Made by a program: the position numbers and the translations under genes. From the NCBI GenBank assembly GCA_002682825.1, contig NOKP01000011.1, positions 806,420 to 870,419 on the forward strand: a DNA stretch of 64,000 bases. Reading direction: 5' to 3'. The notes below the pieces were generated by a model. The model worked only from the letters and a program-made list of their open reading frames with translations. It did not search any database and was not told where the DNA came from. The stretch is from Neonectria sp. B-13. Its lineage: Eukaryota; Ascomycota; Sordariomycetes; Hypocreales; Nectriaceae. Shown here piece by piece: positions 23,198 to 36,000 of the stretch; position 1 is the stretch's first letter; each line of letters begins with the position of its first letter.

Positions 23198-23475
23198 CGG
23201 AGGAGCATTTCAAAAGTTTAGTCCTAAGAAAAAGCAATTATGCTATTAGCCTTAGGCTAAATGCACTGAGTACTTTATGTTTATGTATTAGCTAAGACCT
23301 ACTAAGCTTTTAGTGCTCTAAAGGCTCTAACTGGCCTAATACTCTTAAATCTATAGAGGACTCAGCGGATAACTTGTCATCGTTGGGCAATCCAGCTTGT
23401 ATTTTGAGGTATCTGACAAGGATTAAGGGATATGGCGTCTCTAGCGTAGGATAGGACTTTTGAAATGCTCCTCTG
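23198..23475. mobile_element. MITE with terminal inverted repeats and TA target site (copy 1)
   Basis: This 278-base element starts CGGAGGAGCATTTCAAAAG and ends CTTTTGAAATGCTCCTCTG, imperfect inverted repeats of about 20 bases. It is flanked on both sides by TA, the target duplication of Tc1/mariner-type elements. It has no coding capacity. A second copy lies at 57385..57630. Copy 1 is about 300 bases upstream of the APH-like gene at 23772 and abuts the RIC8 relic. A Tc1/mariner transposase elsewhere in the genome would be needed to move it. Confidence 0.85.
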
Positions 23476-23771
23476 TACATGGTGCACGGGCACGTGCGGC
23501 CCATGGCTGGTGGCCAGAGGGGCCTCTGTAGGTGTCAAACAACGTCTGAGGAGAGCGACTGTCTTGCAGTGCGGTTCGAGTTGGAAGCGCCCACTCCCTG
23601 CTCCGACCTGAATACAATCAAGAGAGAAATCCTCAACAAAAACAGCAATAACCCAAACCGTTCTTTTTCCTGTTGGAACCCGTGCTCGTCCTTCTGCATC
23701 GCTCCCTTGTTTCTGGGCCTCACGCTATCGGACTAGGCACCATATCTGTGGCAACCTGGCTCACAATCACA

Positions 23772-25277
23772 ATGTACGACGGTCAAGAAGAACTCGATAA
23801 CCTTGTCTGGGACAAGAACGATGAAGACGCCGATGAGGCACAGAAACAAATGAGACTCAAAACAACTTGCCGCAAAGTGGAAGAACTCGCAGAAGAAAAG
23901 TTTGGGAAACCAGCGACCTTGATCTCGCCCTTGATCATTGGTGGCTTCAACATCCTCTATAGGATACGCCTCAAAGCAGTCTCTCCCGACGTCATGATTC
24001 GACTGCCAACCCCAAGCCTCGTTCAGTTCCCAAATGAGAAGACCGCCCAAGAAGCGGCCACGGCAGCCTTAATTTCCAAACAGACAGAGTTGCCTATCCC
24101 CCGACCACTCTTTTATGACCAGGATTCAGCGGTTGGCCCGTTCGTCATCATGGACCGTGTTGAGAATTGTGGGAGCGTGTCGGCGAGGCTGAACAGGCCC
24201 AGCGAGGACTCATCAGCGCCTCACGTTCTCGATCCCAATGTTTCCCAGTCCACCCTAGAGGGCATCTGGGGTAACGTGGCACGTTGTCTGCTGCAGCTTT
24301 CTCGGCTAACTTTCTCACGGATTGGTGCTTTGGTTGAGGTCAACGAGGGTGTCTATGAGGTAGCCGGCAGGCCGATAACTCATAATATGACTGATATGGT
24401 TCGACTCGCAAACATTCCTCGCGAGGTCCTCCCACCAAAGGGAAAGACATATGAGAATGCAGACGAATGGTATACTGCACTAGCAGAGATGCATATCGCA
24501 CAACTCATCTTTCAGCATAACGACCTCGTTGTCTCGGAGGATGATTGCCGAAACAAGTATGTGGCACGCCAAATCTTTCGCAGATTGGCCAAACAAGGTC
24601 GGCTCTCTTCTTTTGGATTCGACCAGGACAACTGGTCTGCCCAGTCGTCCAAGATTTCAGCTTTCACGCTCTCTCCAGCCCCTGCCAGCTCTCACTCTTT
24701 TAGACTCTGGGGCGACGACTTTCGGGCAGGCAACATACTTCTCACCGCCGGGGATGAGATCGCTGCCCTTATCGACTGGGAATATACGTACGTCGGGCCT
24801 ACGCAGTTCATCCTCGACCCACCTTGGTGGCTCCTCCTTGAGACGGCTGAGATGTGGTCATCCGGCATCGACGAGTGGAGAGAAACATACGACATGCGCT
24901 TGAAGACTTGGCTCGCTGCTATGGAAAAGGCAGAAGCAGATATGACAGAGCCAAGTACTCTGCCGGCGCCATTGTCTACGTATATGCGAGAAAGCTGGGA
25001 AACGGGACGATTTTTCCTTAGCTACGGGGCTAGGAAGAGTTGGGCATTTGACACTGTGTACTGGAAGTTTCTGGATGAAAGGTTTTTTGGCGATCGAGAA
25101 AGCGGTACTCTCAAGAATGACTTGTGGAAGACGAGAGTACACTTGTTGAGTGAGAAAGAGAGGGCGGCCATGGAACCCTTTGTTGAAAGAAAGATGAGCG
25201 AGTCAAAGGAAAGGCGCATTGTCGACTGGGATCCAATCGAAGCGAGGCAGCGTTTTTCGCAGCTTGTGTTTGATTGA
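23772..25277 (+). CDS. APH-like phosphotransferase family protein
   Basis: One exon gives 501 residues from the ATG at 23772; the frame upstream to 23673 is open but lies in leader sequence. Motifs: an N-lobe with VMIRLPTPSLV (ATP-binding Lys position not certain), LPIPRPLFYD, GPFVIMDRVE as the hinge, RLWGDDFRAGNIL as the catalytic loop, and LIDWEYTYVGPTQFILDPP with the second metal Asp. The long helical C-terminus (about 400-500) is Lys/Glu/Trp-rich. It is a paralogue of the gene at 2..1302, sharing the DDFR.GN loop and the TFSRIGAL-like helix. Likely cytosolic. The substrate is unknown; fungal members of this fold have expanded without assigned functions. Confidence 0.85.
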   Translation: MYDGQEELDNLVWDKNDEDADEAQKQMRLKTTCRKVEELAEEKFGKPATLISPLIIGGFNILYRIRLKAVSPDVMIRLPTPSLVQFPNEKTAQEAATAALISKQTELPIPRPLFYDQDSAVGPFVIMDRVENCGSVSARLNRPSEDSSAPHVLDPNVSQSTLEGIWGNVARCLLQLSRLTFSRIGALVEVNEGVYEVAGRPITHNMTDMVRLANIPREVLPPKGKTYENADEWYTALAEMHIAQLIFQHNDLVVSEDDCRNKYVARQIFRRLAKQGRLSSFGFDQDNWSAQSSKISAFTLSPAPASSHSFRLWGDDFRAGNILLTAGDEIAALIDWEYTYVGPTQFILDPPWWLLLETAEMWSSGIDEWRETYDMRLKTWLAAMEKAEADMTEPSTLPAPLSTYMRESWETGRFFLSYGARKSWAFDTVYWKFLDERFFGDRESGTLKNDLWKTRVHLLSEKERAAMEPFVERKMSESKERRIVDWDPIEARQRFSQLVFD

Positions 25278-26089
25278 GAATATTTTTTAGAGTAGAGGGT
25301 GTCGTATGCAGTAGATGTCAGCTATTCATTGGTGGCTATCCGACAAGTGGGAAGAACGAGGTGAAAGATCCCAGGCGGCGACCGGTCGAAGAGTAGGAGT
25401 AGACGTTGACAAGAAAGCTTCCTAATTTTGGTGTATTCAAGCGTGTCAGCTGGCTGCCCCTCCATTTCTTTCATTCTCCCTACAATGTAAACCGCTCCTC
25501 TCCTTTGATCAGTAGGATTGAAGCAGTACATGAAATTCCTGGTACTGAGGAAACAGCGAGCCGGTGTATGAATGCTGGGTACTCTTGTAAGACATCCTGA
25601 TCATCATTAGTCGCTGGCAATAGTTCTTGCGACGGATGTAATCTTGAATTGAAGTATATTGAGTAGTACCCAAGCACCAAAAGGAACGCAGCCACACTGT
25701 TGTTACCATGGTAATTGGTAACACGATTCAAATGTACCATCTGAGAAACAAACAATCAAAGCAGCTCAGTCATGTGCAGGCAACAATGGCAGGCAATGAC
25801 CGCACTCGCATAATTCAATATAAATGCTTCCCTGGATATCCGGTTAAGAGAAGTCTGTTGGTCCGTCGGTATCTCAGTCCCATCCTCGACTTGCCGAGTA
25901 GGTTCCACCCAGCTGTCATTTTCCTTTCTATCATGACCCAGTCTGATTCTTGAGAACTTGATACGAGCCGCCTAGGTATATCGGTCGTGATGACTGGACA
26001 AACCTGCCTCTCTTCAAAAAGCCCCCGGCCCGTCCTTAAACATCTTCCTTGGACATCACAATGAGCTTTTCTACTCACCTACCACCGGG
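25278..26089. other. Intergenic region
   Basis: No gene recognised between the APH-like gene and the kinase relic. Short frames here lack protein-like composition. Confidence 0.45.
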
Positions 26090-26614
26090 ATTAGGCGCCC
26101 AAACTCGACCTACTTGCCTCTTATGTACCAATAGGCCGTACATCTCTTGTCGGCTATCGAGTTCATCCACTCCTGCGATATCAAGGTTGGGCACTTCGAC
26201 GTTTGTAGCTGCTGGCTATCCGGTCCTCTCGAGCTCCGCCTGGTGGGATTCCCATGGACTAATTTTCATCCGCGCAAATACTGGGTTGGGTTCCCTTTCG
26301 GCGATTCACAGAGCAAGAACCCTATGCACTCGCTTTACGAGGCGCACAGGACCCATCGCCCAAAGCCAACGGTTGCCACTGACCTTGTTCTGTTCGGATA
26401 CTTCATTTATGAGCTCATGACTACGCGCCAGGTGGATAGGGCACCTGAATTCCACGGCGTGGATGACCTTCACGATGTGCATATGAGGGGCCAGTGGCCG
26501 CGCCTCGAGGCCAAGTATCTCGGCGAGGTGGCGGAAAAGTGCTAGAAGGGATAGTACGGCGACGTGCAGGAAGCAAAAGCGGATATCGTTCGGGTTCTGG
26601 ACTCAGAGGGGTGA
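26090..26614 (+). pseudogene. Broken protein kinase catalytic domain
   Basis: The frame from about 26147 reads LLSAIEFIHSCDI, ELRLVGFPWTNF, TVATDLVLFGYFIYELMT and VDDLHDVHMRGQWPRLEA, matching the order of a fungal Ser/Thr kinase C-lobe: A..(Y/F)IHS..V.H.D, LRL.DF.G, T..D(L/I)(F/Y)ALGS.IYE(I/L)MTG, and a helix ending in W. The catalytic HxD and DFG are not preserved (CDIKVG and VGFPW). Two in-frame TAG codons (26543 and 26552) interrupt KC-x-KG-x-YGDVQEAKADIVRVL, and the frame then continues to a TGA at 26612. The first TAG sits where the family has Trp (TGG). No N-lobe is seen, so the copy is truncated as well as disabled. Confidence 0.7.
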
Positions 26615-27060
26615 AAGGGAGAAGACGGTGACTGTCTAAACGGACTGGATTCCCTCGGGATCATGGGTGATAATTTGAAGGATGATTACTCAAGGTATTG
26701 GCAGGATCCGGAGCTACTTAGACTGCAGGGCCTTGCCCGATGATCCAGATCTTCCTATCGCACTGCTTACTTAAAATTCCTGTTCCTTGCCTTCTCCCAT
26801 CGAGGGTTGCTCGAATTCATGGTACGTGATGATAGCTTGAGAACAGGTACTACTAGACCAACAATGCTGTATAACTTGGCAAATGTCATGTGGCGGCTTC
26901 ATTGAGATAATGCTTCATCTCTGAGTTGCTATTTAATTCACACAAGTTCTGGTTCTGATACACATCTACAATGCCTTTGTGCATCCGTAATCTCAGCTGT
27001 TGGTGAGAAAACCATTCCGTGTTGAAGCAGCAACTGCTTCTACAATTGACACGCCATCCG
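26615..27060. other. 3' flank of the giant gene
   Basis: This 446-base stretch has no gene and is probably the 3' UTR and downstream flank of the minus-strand giant gene. Confidence 0.45.
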
Positions 27061-30000
27061 TCAATCCTCCTCAAAATCATCTTCTGTCAAAAGAACCCCG
27101 TCCAAAATCTTGCCCATATGGGTCTTCTCAATGGCTTCCCCATTTTGCCGAATCCTTACCATGAGAACCTTGATGAACTTGACTGGGCTCTTTGTAAACC
27201 TGGATTTGTTGATGATCTTTCCTTCCTTCAAGTCCGGCGGGATAAAGCCATCTGCCTCCAGAATTGTGAGGTCGTCGTCCGGAGTGCTCCAGGCTAGTCC
27301 TAGCTCATCGCAGAGGTCGGTGTACTCCTGAAATGATGACAGATACAACTGGCCAGCAAAAATATTGAGGTAGACGATCTGCTCACGCGAGACGATGGGG
27401 GTTATTGGTCGTTCAGGGACAGTGTATAGCGCCAAGTGATCCAGAGACTTATATCCAAGATTGATTCGAGGAGAGTAAAGATGCAATGTAACATGAGGAG
27501 ATGCCTTGATTGCTGGTATCATCTCATTCGCCTCATATGGGCTAATAATAACCAGTTTACTGACGAAATTGTTCTCACAGGCGCTCGTCAGAATCCATTG
27601 CACTGGGCGTTGGAATAAGTCTAAGCAATCTGATCCCTTGTATTTTGCCTGAATGGATGTAGCAAAGTCATTCGTAACCCAGATATGGGTAGGGAACTCG
27701 CTGGCATTGAGATGCTTTGCGGCTGTTGCATCACTAAGGGCCATGAATGCGGGCATGAACCCCTCTGCGCCACCCTGCATTTGGCCATGCTTGATGAAAT
27801 ATCTCAGTCCTGGATGGATTGAATGCATGACTGGCTTAACATTAGGCGGTTTCTCAATCTCTCGTTCTGTCTCAGTTTCAGGTGCGAGTTCCCTCTCTTG
27901 CTCTTCCTGCAGCGACGCTGTGCCGAACTTGGTGATGCCAAACTGATCACAACGATCCTGGAATTGCGCTTTAATTTCTGGTTCAACTGCTTCAAGCATC
28001 TTAAAAGCAGCTTGACGGGTGGCATGGGGACGATACCGGTGGTCTAGGCTCTGTGCCTCGTTCTCCAGAAAACGCCGAGCCCATTTAATACTCTCTTCAT
28101 TGCTAGTCTTGAGAGAGCTCGACTGTTCTTTCCAGATATCGTGTTGCCGGTAGAAACGGAGGCCTTGTACAACCCATAGAGGGAGGGTCCGTCGGAGATC
28201 AGTCCATGTCTCAGAGACGGTCCAACAGATGACGTCCGCGACGGTGATGGACTGCGGCGTTGTGCAGGGCCCCCGCTGCATCAAGATCTTCGTCTCAATT
28301 TCTTTTGGGATACAAAACACCACGGACTGGCCTTTTCCGAGTTTCCGCATTCGCATGCAAGCTAAGATGTTAGCAGCTATCCAACTAGGCTGATGGCCAA
28401 GGGCCTCTTACCTTGCACAAGCCTGTCCTTTGTCAAGTTTGCACCTAGCGTTACTGCTGCGCGATATGATTCTGGAAGCTTCAAGTCTGTGCCTCTTGTA
28501 TGTCCCTCGTCAAGAAAGATAAGACACTGGTCCAGCTGCTTGGAAAAGGGCGACGTCCGAAATTTCTCGACCTTGCTAGAACGATCTCGGACCATGAGTT
28601 CGTCCCCGTCACTGAAAAAGACTACGGCCTGAGTTTTATCATCACCCTCATATAACTTCAGCCATGCCTTGGCGAATTCTTGGTTGTTGAGATCAATGAC
28701 TTGGGCGCCAACGTCAAGAATAACACGCGTGTTAGAGTCCATTTTGGTAACCATAGTGAGAAGCGCGTCACAGTCAGAAACCGCCCCGTCACTTCGTGGA
28801 GGTATTAGGGCAGTGCCATTTTCTGGGCGTAACAAGTATTCCAATACCAATGCATTGGTATGCTTCTGCTTCGGAAGGTCCAATTGCTTGACATTCAACG
28901 GCAGCACGTATCTGGAATCATTGGTCCCGCTGAAGCCTGTGGTAGGGTTCGGCTTCACCTTTCCCAAGTCCCACCCCGAGGCAGTGAGCTTGTGTGGGAA
29001 CTCCTTTAGCTCCTTTGCGAAGACCATATGTGACAGAAAGTAGTCGATGGCCCCCTTGGAGAATCGGAGATGCTGAAAGACTTCCGAGGTACACTGGACG
29101 CGATCGCGGAGGTTGATGCCGCTAAGTTGCCTGAAGGCCAAAGGTAAAGTTGGCGCCGTTGTAATCCATGCTTGGTATTCTAGATCGGAATTGTCGGATC
29201 TTAAGAGAAGACCTAGTGCATTAAAGAGATGCTCGTCTTCAAGACCACCGTAATAATAGCTCAGGCAAGTAAGGACAATCACAACATCGGGGTGGCTGAA
29301 CTCGGATCGAGCAGTCGGATTGTCCTTGGCTCGATATGGCACAGCGAGTCTTGTCTTCTTCTCTCTGTTTGTATCTATGCCATAGTCGACCCGCCATCTC
29401 TTGTTCCCGAACGCAAAGCCAAGAACGCCTCCAGCTATCAGACCACGAAGGAGGAGAATGTGGTTAACGGCCGATTCGTTCCAGAGACTGCTGCTTTCGA
29501 CGACCTCAATTTCCTCTGAAGACAACTCTAGCATGGTCACATATCGCAAGAACGCTGCTCTAGTGCTGCTAGGCTGGCGTGCAAGGGGAAGGCCAGTGAT
29601 CCCTCTGTCGCAGATGTGACTGGCAACCCGACTCAGAATGAGGACTTCAGCGTCAGGACGCAGAATGCGTATTCTCGGAAATCCCACAGAGTGTCGACAA
29701 TCGGCGTCGATGGATAGAGGGAACTTCCTTTTCACCTCAGGTGTGAATTTCGCAACCAGGTCGAGTACTTCCTGGATCATGACCCACCGCTCCGGGCTAT
29801 GCTCAATAGGTCGCTGTCGGCCGAATGTATAGATAAGTTCGAACCTGACGCTGAAGTTCTCGTCACTCTCATCGACCACGTCTCTGGAGTTATCAAACAA
29901 GCGCTGAGTCTCCAGTAGTTGGTCAGCAACCTTGGTGTTTCCATCCATCTGGCATTCAAGGCCCATCAACTGGAATGACAGCAAATGCTCGGGCTGGACC

Positions 30001-33000
30001 ATCATGACACCACCCTCCTCCGTGCACCGAGTGATCACTTGACGAACATGAAACACCTTTTGCGCATCCATGCGAATTGCCCTCGAGAATGGTAGCTGGT
30101 ATACCGGACGATCGAGGAGACCAGAGAGCTTTGATACCAAGAAATGAAACATTTGCTTGGCCTGTGGTTTTGCCACGATAACGCGCACAAGTTGGGAGCC
30201 ATTGCTGAGAGCTGCCGTGACAATGGGGACAATGACGGAAGATTTCCCTTCTCCCATGTTGAGCTGCATCACAGCGTTCTGTTCGTCTGGAGGGGCCATC
30301 ATCTGCCTGGCGATTTGTTGCTGTACCTCCCGAATCAGGATCCCACTCTCGCATTCGAACAAAAGCCACTCCGGGTGGTCGTAGGGGTTCCAATCTTTAG
30401 TCCCCAGGTTCTCGAGCTCCTTGAGCAGATCGACCTCATTATGTTGGAAGAGCACCAATCGTTTGGCTTGTTGGAGAGCGGTAATAGCTCTTCCATACCC
30501 GACGATTCTCTTCTTCCACAAGCAGGATAGAGCACTCCACCGAGATTTTATAAGCTGCTGCAAGAAAAAGATCGGCGAGATCCTGGGCCAGTACCTCGCT
30601 TCAAAAGCGATTTCCCTGATCACAGCTGGGGCGTCCGAAGAGACCGGCGATTGACCACTAGTAGCCTGCGACAACGATTGATAGATGGCTTCGGCATGGG
30701 TCGCACATTGCCCCAAGTGCCGCTGAAGCAATGTGTCAAGATCAGCAACTTCGCGTAGAGAAGTGTTGGCGTGGTTTTGGAGGGTCGAAAGACTACTCCG
30801 CAGTTCCGTGAGATACCTACGCTCGAAATTGAACTTGACTTGACAATCAAGCAAGCTAAGAACGCCAGCAAGCTCACTGGAACTCTCTTGCATAGTTGTA
30901 GCTCGGATCAAGTCATCCGGAATCTGGCGGGGGAGTACGGGAACTTCGGAAGGTGGAGGATCGAGAAATAACCTGTTAATCGACATAAAGCCGAGCAGTC
31001 GCGGAGGAGGTTCTAACTTGGCAGAGTTAGAGAGAGGCCGGATAGAGAACCTACCCAAGGGTATCTGCTCTAAAGCGCCGACAAACTTCTTGAGGTACTC
31101 GTTGAAGAGGAGATTCTCATGTCGCACTCTCCATTGAGGTATAATGTTTTCCATCGCGCTCGGGCTATTGATGTACGTATCGAGTTGCGGCCCAGTTGGC
31201 TGTTCGGGTTTGGCACACGGCCATTGATCCTTGAGTTGCTTACAGAAGATGTTGATTTGGCTGGCTTTGTTTCTCTGGTGTTCGCGATACCTTCGTTCTT
31301 CAGTCGCTTTCGCTGATTCATTTGGTAGTGGCGGTAGGGCGACCTCAGGGCACACGCGGAGTTCCTTGGCTGCATTTTTTACCATGGCATCAAGACTCAT
31401 TGATTGGACCTGGTAGCCATACGATAACGGGAAACTAACGCCGGTGGGCAGCGGAACTGCAGAAAGCTCGGATGAGACAGAAAGTGCAATCAGAGCTTGG
31501 GTGATCTGGGGTCTGTTCTCGGTGGCATAAGACATGGTTGCTAGCCAAATCATCAACTGAAATTTGTTGAGCCACTCCCGATTGCTCTGAAACGCATGAT
31601 GTAAACGGCACCATAGAGACGGGAGATAAGTCTTGGGACTCCGAAGCCAGTTTGTGTCGTATTCCATCTCTGGCACCAACGGAATCGTTCTGGTCACCGG
31701 TGTGACACCTTGTGTAGTGAGAAGTCGATATAGTTCATCAACAAGTCCTGGCGCAGGCTGGTGCTGAAGAAATTGATGGTCATGATAAATCATGGAAGCG
31801 GTTTCTCTGGCACGGGTAGCGCGATCGGATTGCCAACCAGAATCTCTTGCTTCATACACCTTGTCGTGCCTAATGGTGCCACGCTCCGCCCCGAATCCCG
31901 ACACATGTCGACTAGCGCTTCGAACAATGTCTCTCGTGACAAGGTCCATCTCCGCATGGGTCAAGCGTATCGGCTTGACATCGCTCGGGTATAGGAAACC
32001 GATTTCACGCGTCCTCTTAAGAATACCGTGTACGACTTCGTAGAATTGCCCGTCCTGCGCCAGAAAGCTCAGATTAGGCGACCACTTGACAACTTGCATC
32101 ACCCTTTCATGATGAGGGTAAAAAGACCGCCCTGGAGCCAGGGCAGCAATGTCTTTCAGCAAAGCCAGGGTAGCTCGAGTCAAACAGGGAACTGAGCGGA
32201 CCGATGCCGATTCGAGGATTGATAACGCCTGTTCCGTCCCAGTCCGGTTAAAGAGAGGGTCTGGGAGGCAATAAGATGTAATCGCGTGAAGGTAAGCGAG
32301 ATAGAGCTTACTTTGCAAAGTATCGTTATCAACAAGCCGGTTAAGGTGGCTGTTGATTGAATACGATTGCACATGTCTGGCGGTTTTAGAAGCCACGGTC
32401 GCTTCCACATGATCGCCAAGAATCTTGTGAGACTTTTTTCGATACTCGATGGTTCCCTCCGGAATGAGTATCATTCGACTCTGGGGATCGTGCGTGTTTC
32501 GCAACACTAACTTGTTCTTGAAACCGATCAAAGTCCCAATCGACTGGTCTGCGTCGATCTGCATCCCTCTAAACTGTCTGGATGTAATTGCTGCTTCTCC
32601 CAATCTCAAGTAGAAGCCAAGCTGCAAATGGGGCAGCTTTACTGCGAGTGCGTCCTTTTCTGTATCGAACAGCATATGGAGTCGTAATGGGGCATCGAGC
32701 GGGGAGAGGATCGATGCAATGCACAGACCCGAGTTGCTTGTTGGAGATACCAACGATACGTTCCCGCCTTGAGTGAGCTTCCACTTCGAGCCATGTCTGC
32801 TTAGGCGCCAGTTCCCAGAATCAGTATTCCAGGGAGTGCGAAGTGAACGAAACTCGATGGTTCTTTGGTCGTGTTGGTACCAATGAACGAAATTATTGGC
32901 AAAGGAATCAGGGAGTATCTTAGCAAAAAGCCGATGAGGAACCAGATCTTGCAATGACATATCCTTCTTCAGGCGTATCAGTAAATCAGAGGCTGAACTG

Positions 33001-36000
33001 CCGCCGGGAATTGCTTGCATGCCGAAGTGGACCGTGTGGCCAGAAAAGGGTTCGGTACTCGAGAAGCGCATACCTTCAAGAGGGCTTGGCATAACGTCCA
33101 ACGTAAAGTGTGGGAACAATACACGATAGTAAAGATGTTTCTGGTAGTCAGAGGGGAGGCGTGAAAGTGGCAAGTCATCTACTAGAAGCTCTCCAGTCAG
33201 AATGTTGAGATGAACTTTGAGCTGTCCAGAAGATGTCTCGAGCCAATACCAGTTCGAAGGTGCCAAATTCCAGCCACCTTCTGGAGAAAAGGCTGGCCAA
33301 CATCTGGTGACCGCTAGGTCAAGACAAGTATTCTGGTTCGAAATAACCTCCTTTGTCAAGATGGGGCGAGCTCGATGTAATGTGTATTGCCACCTGTCAT
33401 ACATGATGGTTTGAAGACCAGCTGCTGTACCCTTCAAGCAAACATTGTTCTGTATGATGACGGAGACTTCAATCAATATTGATGACTGCTGTGGCTCCGA
33501 CAAGACTTCTTTGAGAAACTCTTGATTCATGTTAAAGGTGTTCGCACAAACGAGGCAGATATCGAGTAGAACTGAGAGAAACTCTTCCCTCTGGCTTGCA
33601 TCCGTCGTCTCACGAACTCTGACGCGCAACTGGAGTAGCCATTGGTAAGATATCTCTCTGCACCTCTTCAGAAGCTGAAGGCATTCTTGCTTTAAATCCT
33701 GAGCCGCCATTGACAGGAGGCGGCCTGTCAGAAACGAGAATGTTCCGAGGGAAATGGATGACTCCCAGTTCTCTTGAATCCGTGACACAGACTCCCGGAG
33801 ACAGCCCAACATAGAGCGGCAGAATTCGGCATCGGAGAGTATCTCGTGAATGTTTCTGCCGACAGTCTCGATGTTGTTTGGGCCAGCTTGTAGACCTAAC
33901 TGAAACATGAATATAGCAGTCTCGGCCTTGTTGAAATCGATGACTGGCATAGCCAATTGCGTGAGAATGTTCATCCATATTAGCCGATTGCCAAGCGACG
34001 ACGAAGCCAAAGCTTTGAACTCCCCCAAAGACATGTGATCAGGACATGAGGATTGGCTCGCAATGACCGTGTTGGGAACCCTGCCATTTGGTTGGACGTG
34101 GCTGCGGTCTAGAAAGTATTTCAGCACATCCGAACTCTTAGAAAGTCCAAATGTGCAGAGCTTAGAAAGATAGAGAGAAGGCTTGAAGTTTGAGAGAAAG
34201 ACCTGTCGATTTTCGTCAAAATAGCGGAAACGAAGACCACTGTTGACGCAAATATCCGATTCAGAAGAACAGCTGATGTTTCTTCTGTTTCGGTGAGTGA
34301 CAATGTGAGGCTTGGCCTCTGATAAAAGAACAATACGCGCTTTTGCTCCTGTGCGTTTGTATTTCTCGCGGAGTTCCGCAGACGTTCTCAAGGGATAGCG
34401 GGACTTGGGGCGATCGGAAACTGAGTCGCATTTGAGGATGTCATCGATAAGGTAGATCGTCAAATCTCGCCACGTTCCGAAAGCAAAGGGTGGATCCAGC
34501 TCGAAAACCGTAGTTTTAGCCTCGAGCTCATTGTCTGGTAGTGGCCACTCGTGAATGACGATTTCCATATCACTTGCTTCTTTCTCGTACTTGCAACGGG
34601 TGCAGGATGGAGCGTGTTTGCTGTGTACTATGCCATCCTTTACCCACTCTGTGCTCGAACATGCACCTGCTTCGTAGAGTTCCATTAGGCGTTTGTATTC
34701 TTTCTTGAGACCTGTGAACTCCAAAACCTTGGCTTCTCTTTTTTCTGTCGCCTGTTTCTCAATTTCCTGCTTCACATCTTGGTATTTGAGCGATCCAGAG
34801 AAGTATCGGACTGGCAAGGACTGGGGATGCCCGAAGGTATTGAATACCGATGGCGTTTTCTGATCCTTTGCAAATTCTCTACGCTGGCTGAGGTACTTTT
34901 CAGCACGGGCAAGTCTGGCCATGTCGCTTCGAAAGCCCAGCAGGAGAGCCTGGTAGACCTCGACTGGAACTTCTGGCTCGTAATCCCGTAACATGGGGAG
35001 AGCATGAAGCGCAGCTTTGTCGGCAGCAATCCAAAGCTCCAAGATGACCAAATGCATGCGTGAGGCGCCTTCAGGTCGGCTTGCATACCAAGTATGACCC
35101 TTTGCATGGTAGTTTCGGATCAAGGTGCTCAATTCGAAACAAGTCCGCTCGTTGTGGATGTGTTTTGATACCCAGCTGTCCAAATTCATCGCCACCCAAG
35201 ACTCAACCATGGCAAGGTGGAACGGCAGATACTTTTGAGAGGGGTTGGAAATGCGAGGTAGAGAGTCAACGCGAAAGATCTCGGTCTGCGGTCTTGGATT
35301 TGCATGGGGCAACCGATTGATTTTGTTAGGTTGCAGTATGGACGAGATGAAGTCATTCAACTTCGGGAGGTGAAAATAGACGTCCTCGTTCATCTTAAGC
35401 GTTGAGAGTGCGGTCAAGTCAAGTGGCGGCTCCAAATTCTCGCGAAGCTGTTGCCACTGGCGATCTAGTCCACGTGCGGTGTGAGACAAGATGCGCTGGA
35501 CCGTTCCAAGCCATGATCCGTTCTTTGGATGGTCGAGTTTCAGCAAACGCCTTGAAACCTTTGTTCTCATTGTGTGTAAAACATTACCGGGAGCTCGCTG
35601 GCCAGTAGCTTCGAGTACGCGGGACATGAAGAAAATCATGAACGATTTGTAGGCCTCACCGGAATCCGTGGCAATGCGATTCATGGTAAGTTGTAGCGAA
35701 ACACGGATAAGAAGCCACACTGGAGACCGCCGCCAGGGAAGCAGACTTTGGTCCCATGTAACTTCTTCGCGGGTATTCTTGCAGACGCCTGGAACATCGA
35801 CCTGCTCGCCAAGACCGAGCAGGAAACCGGTCAATAACTCGGTCACTACCCGCGGATCGATTGTATCACGGTCTTCATCATGTAGCTGGTTGGCCTTCGC
35901 CGCCTTTGGCTTCATTTCTTTCTCGGTTTGGCGGCTCATTTTGACCAGAGTCTTGGTCAAGACTGACTGAAAATCCTTGTTCTCGAAACAGTCGCTCGGC

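Noticed and set aside
22974..23237. Protein frame shared between 23 kb and 57 kb (both begin MLFLRTKLLKCSSV)
   Set aside because: The shared part is the terminal inverted repeat region of the two MITE copies read in one frame, not a gene.
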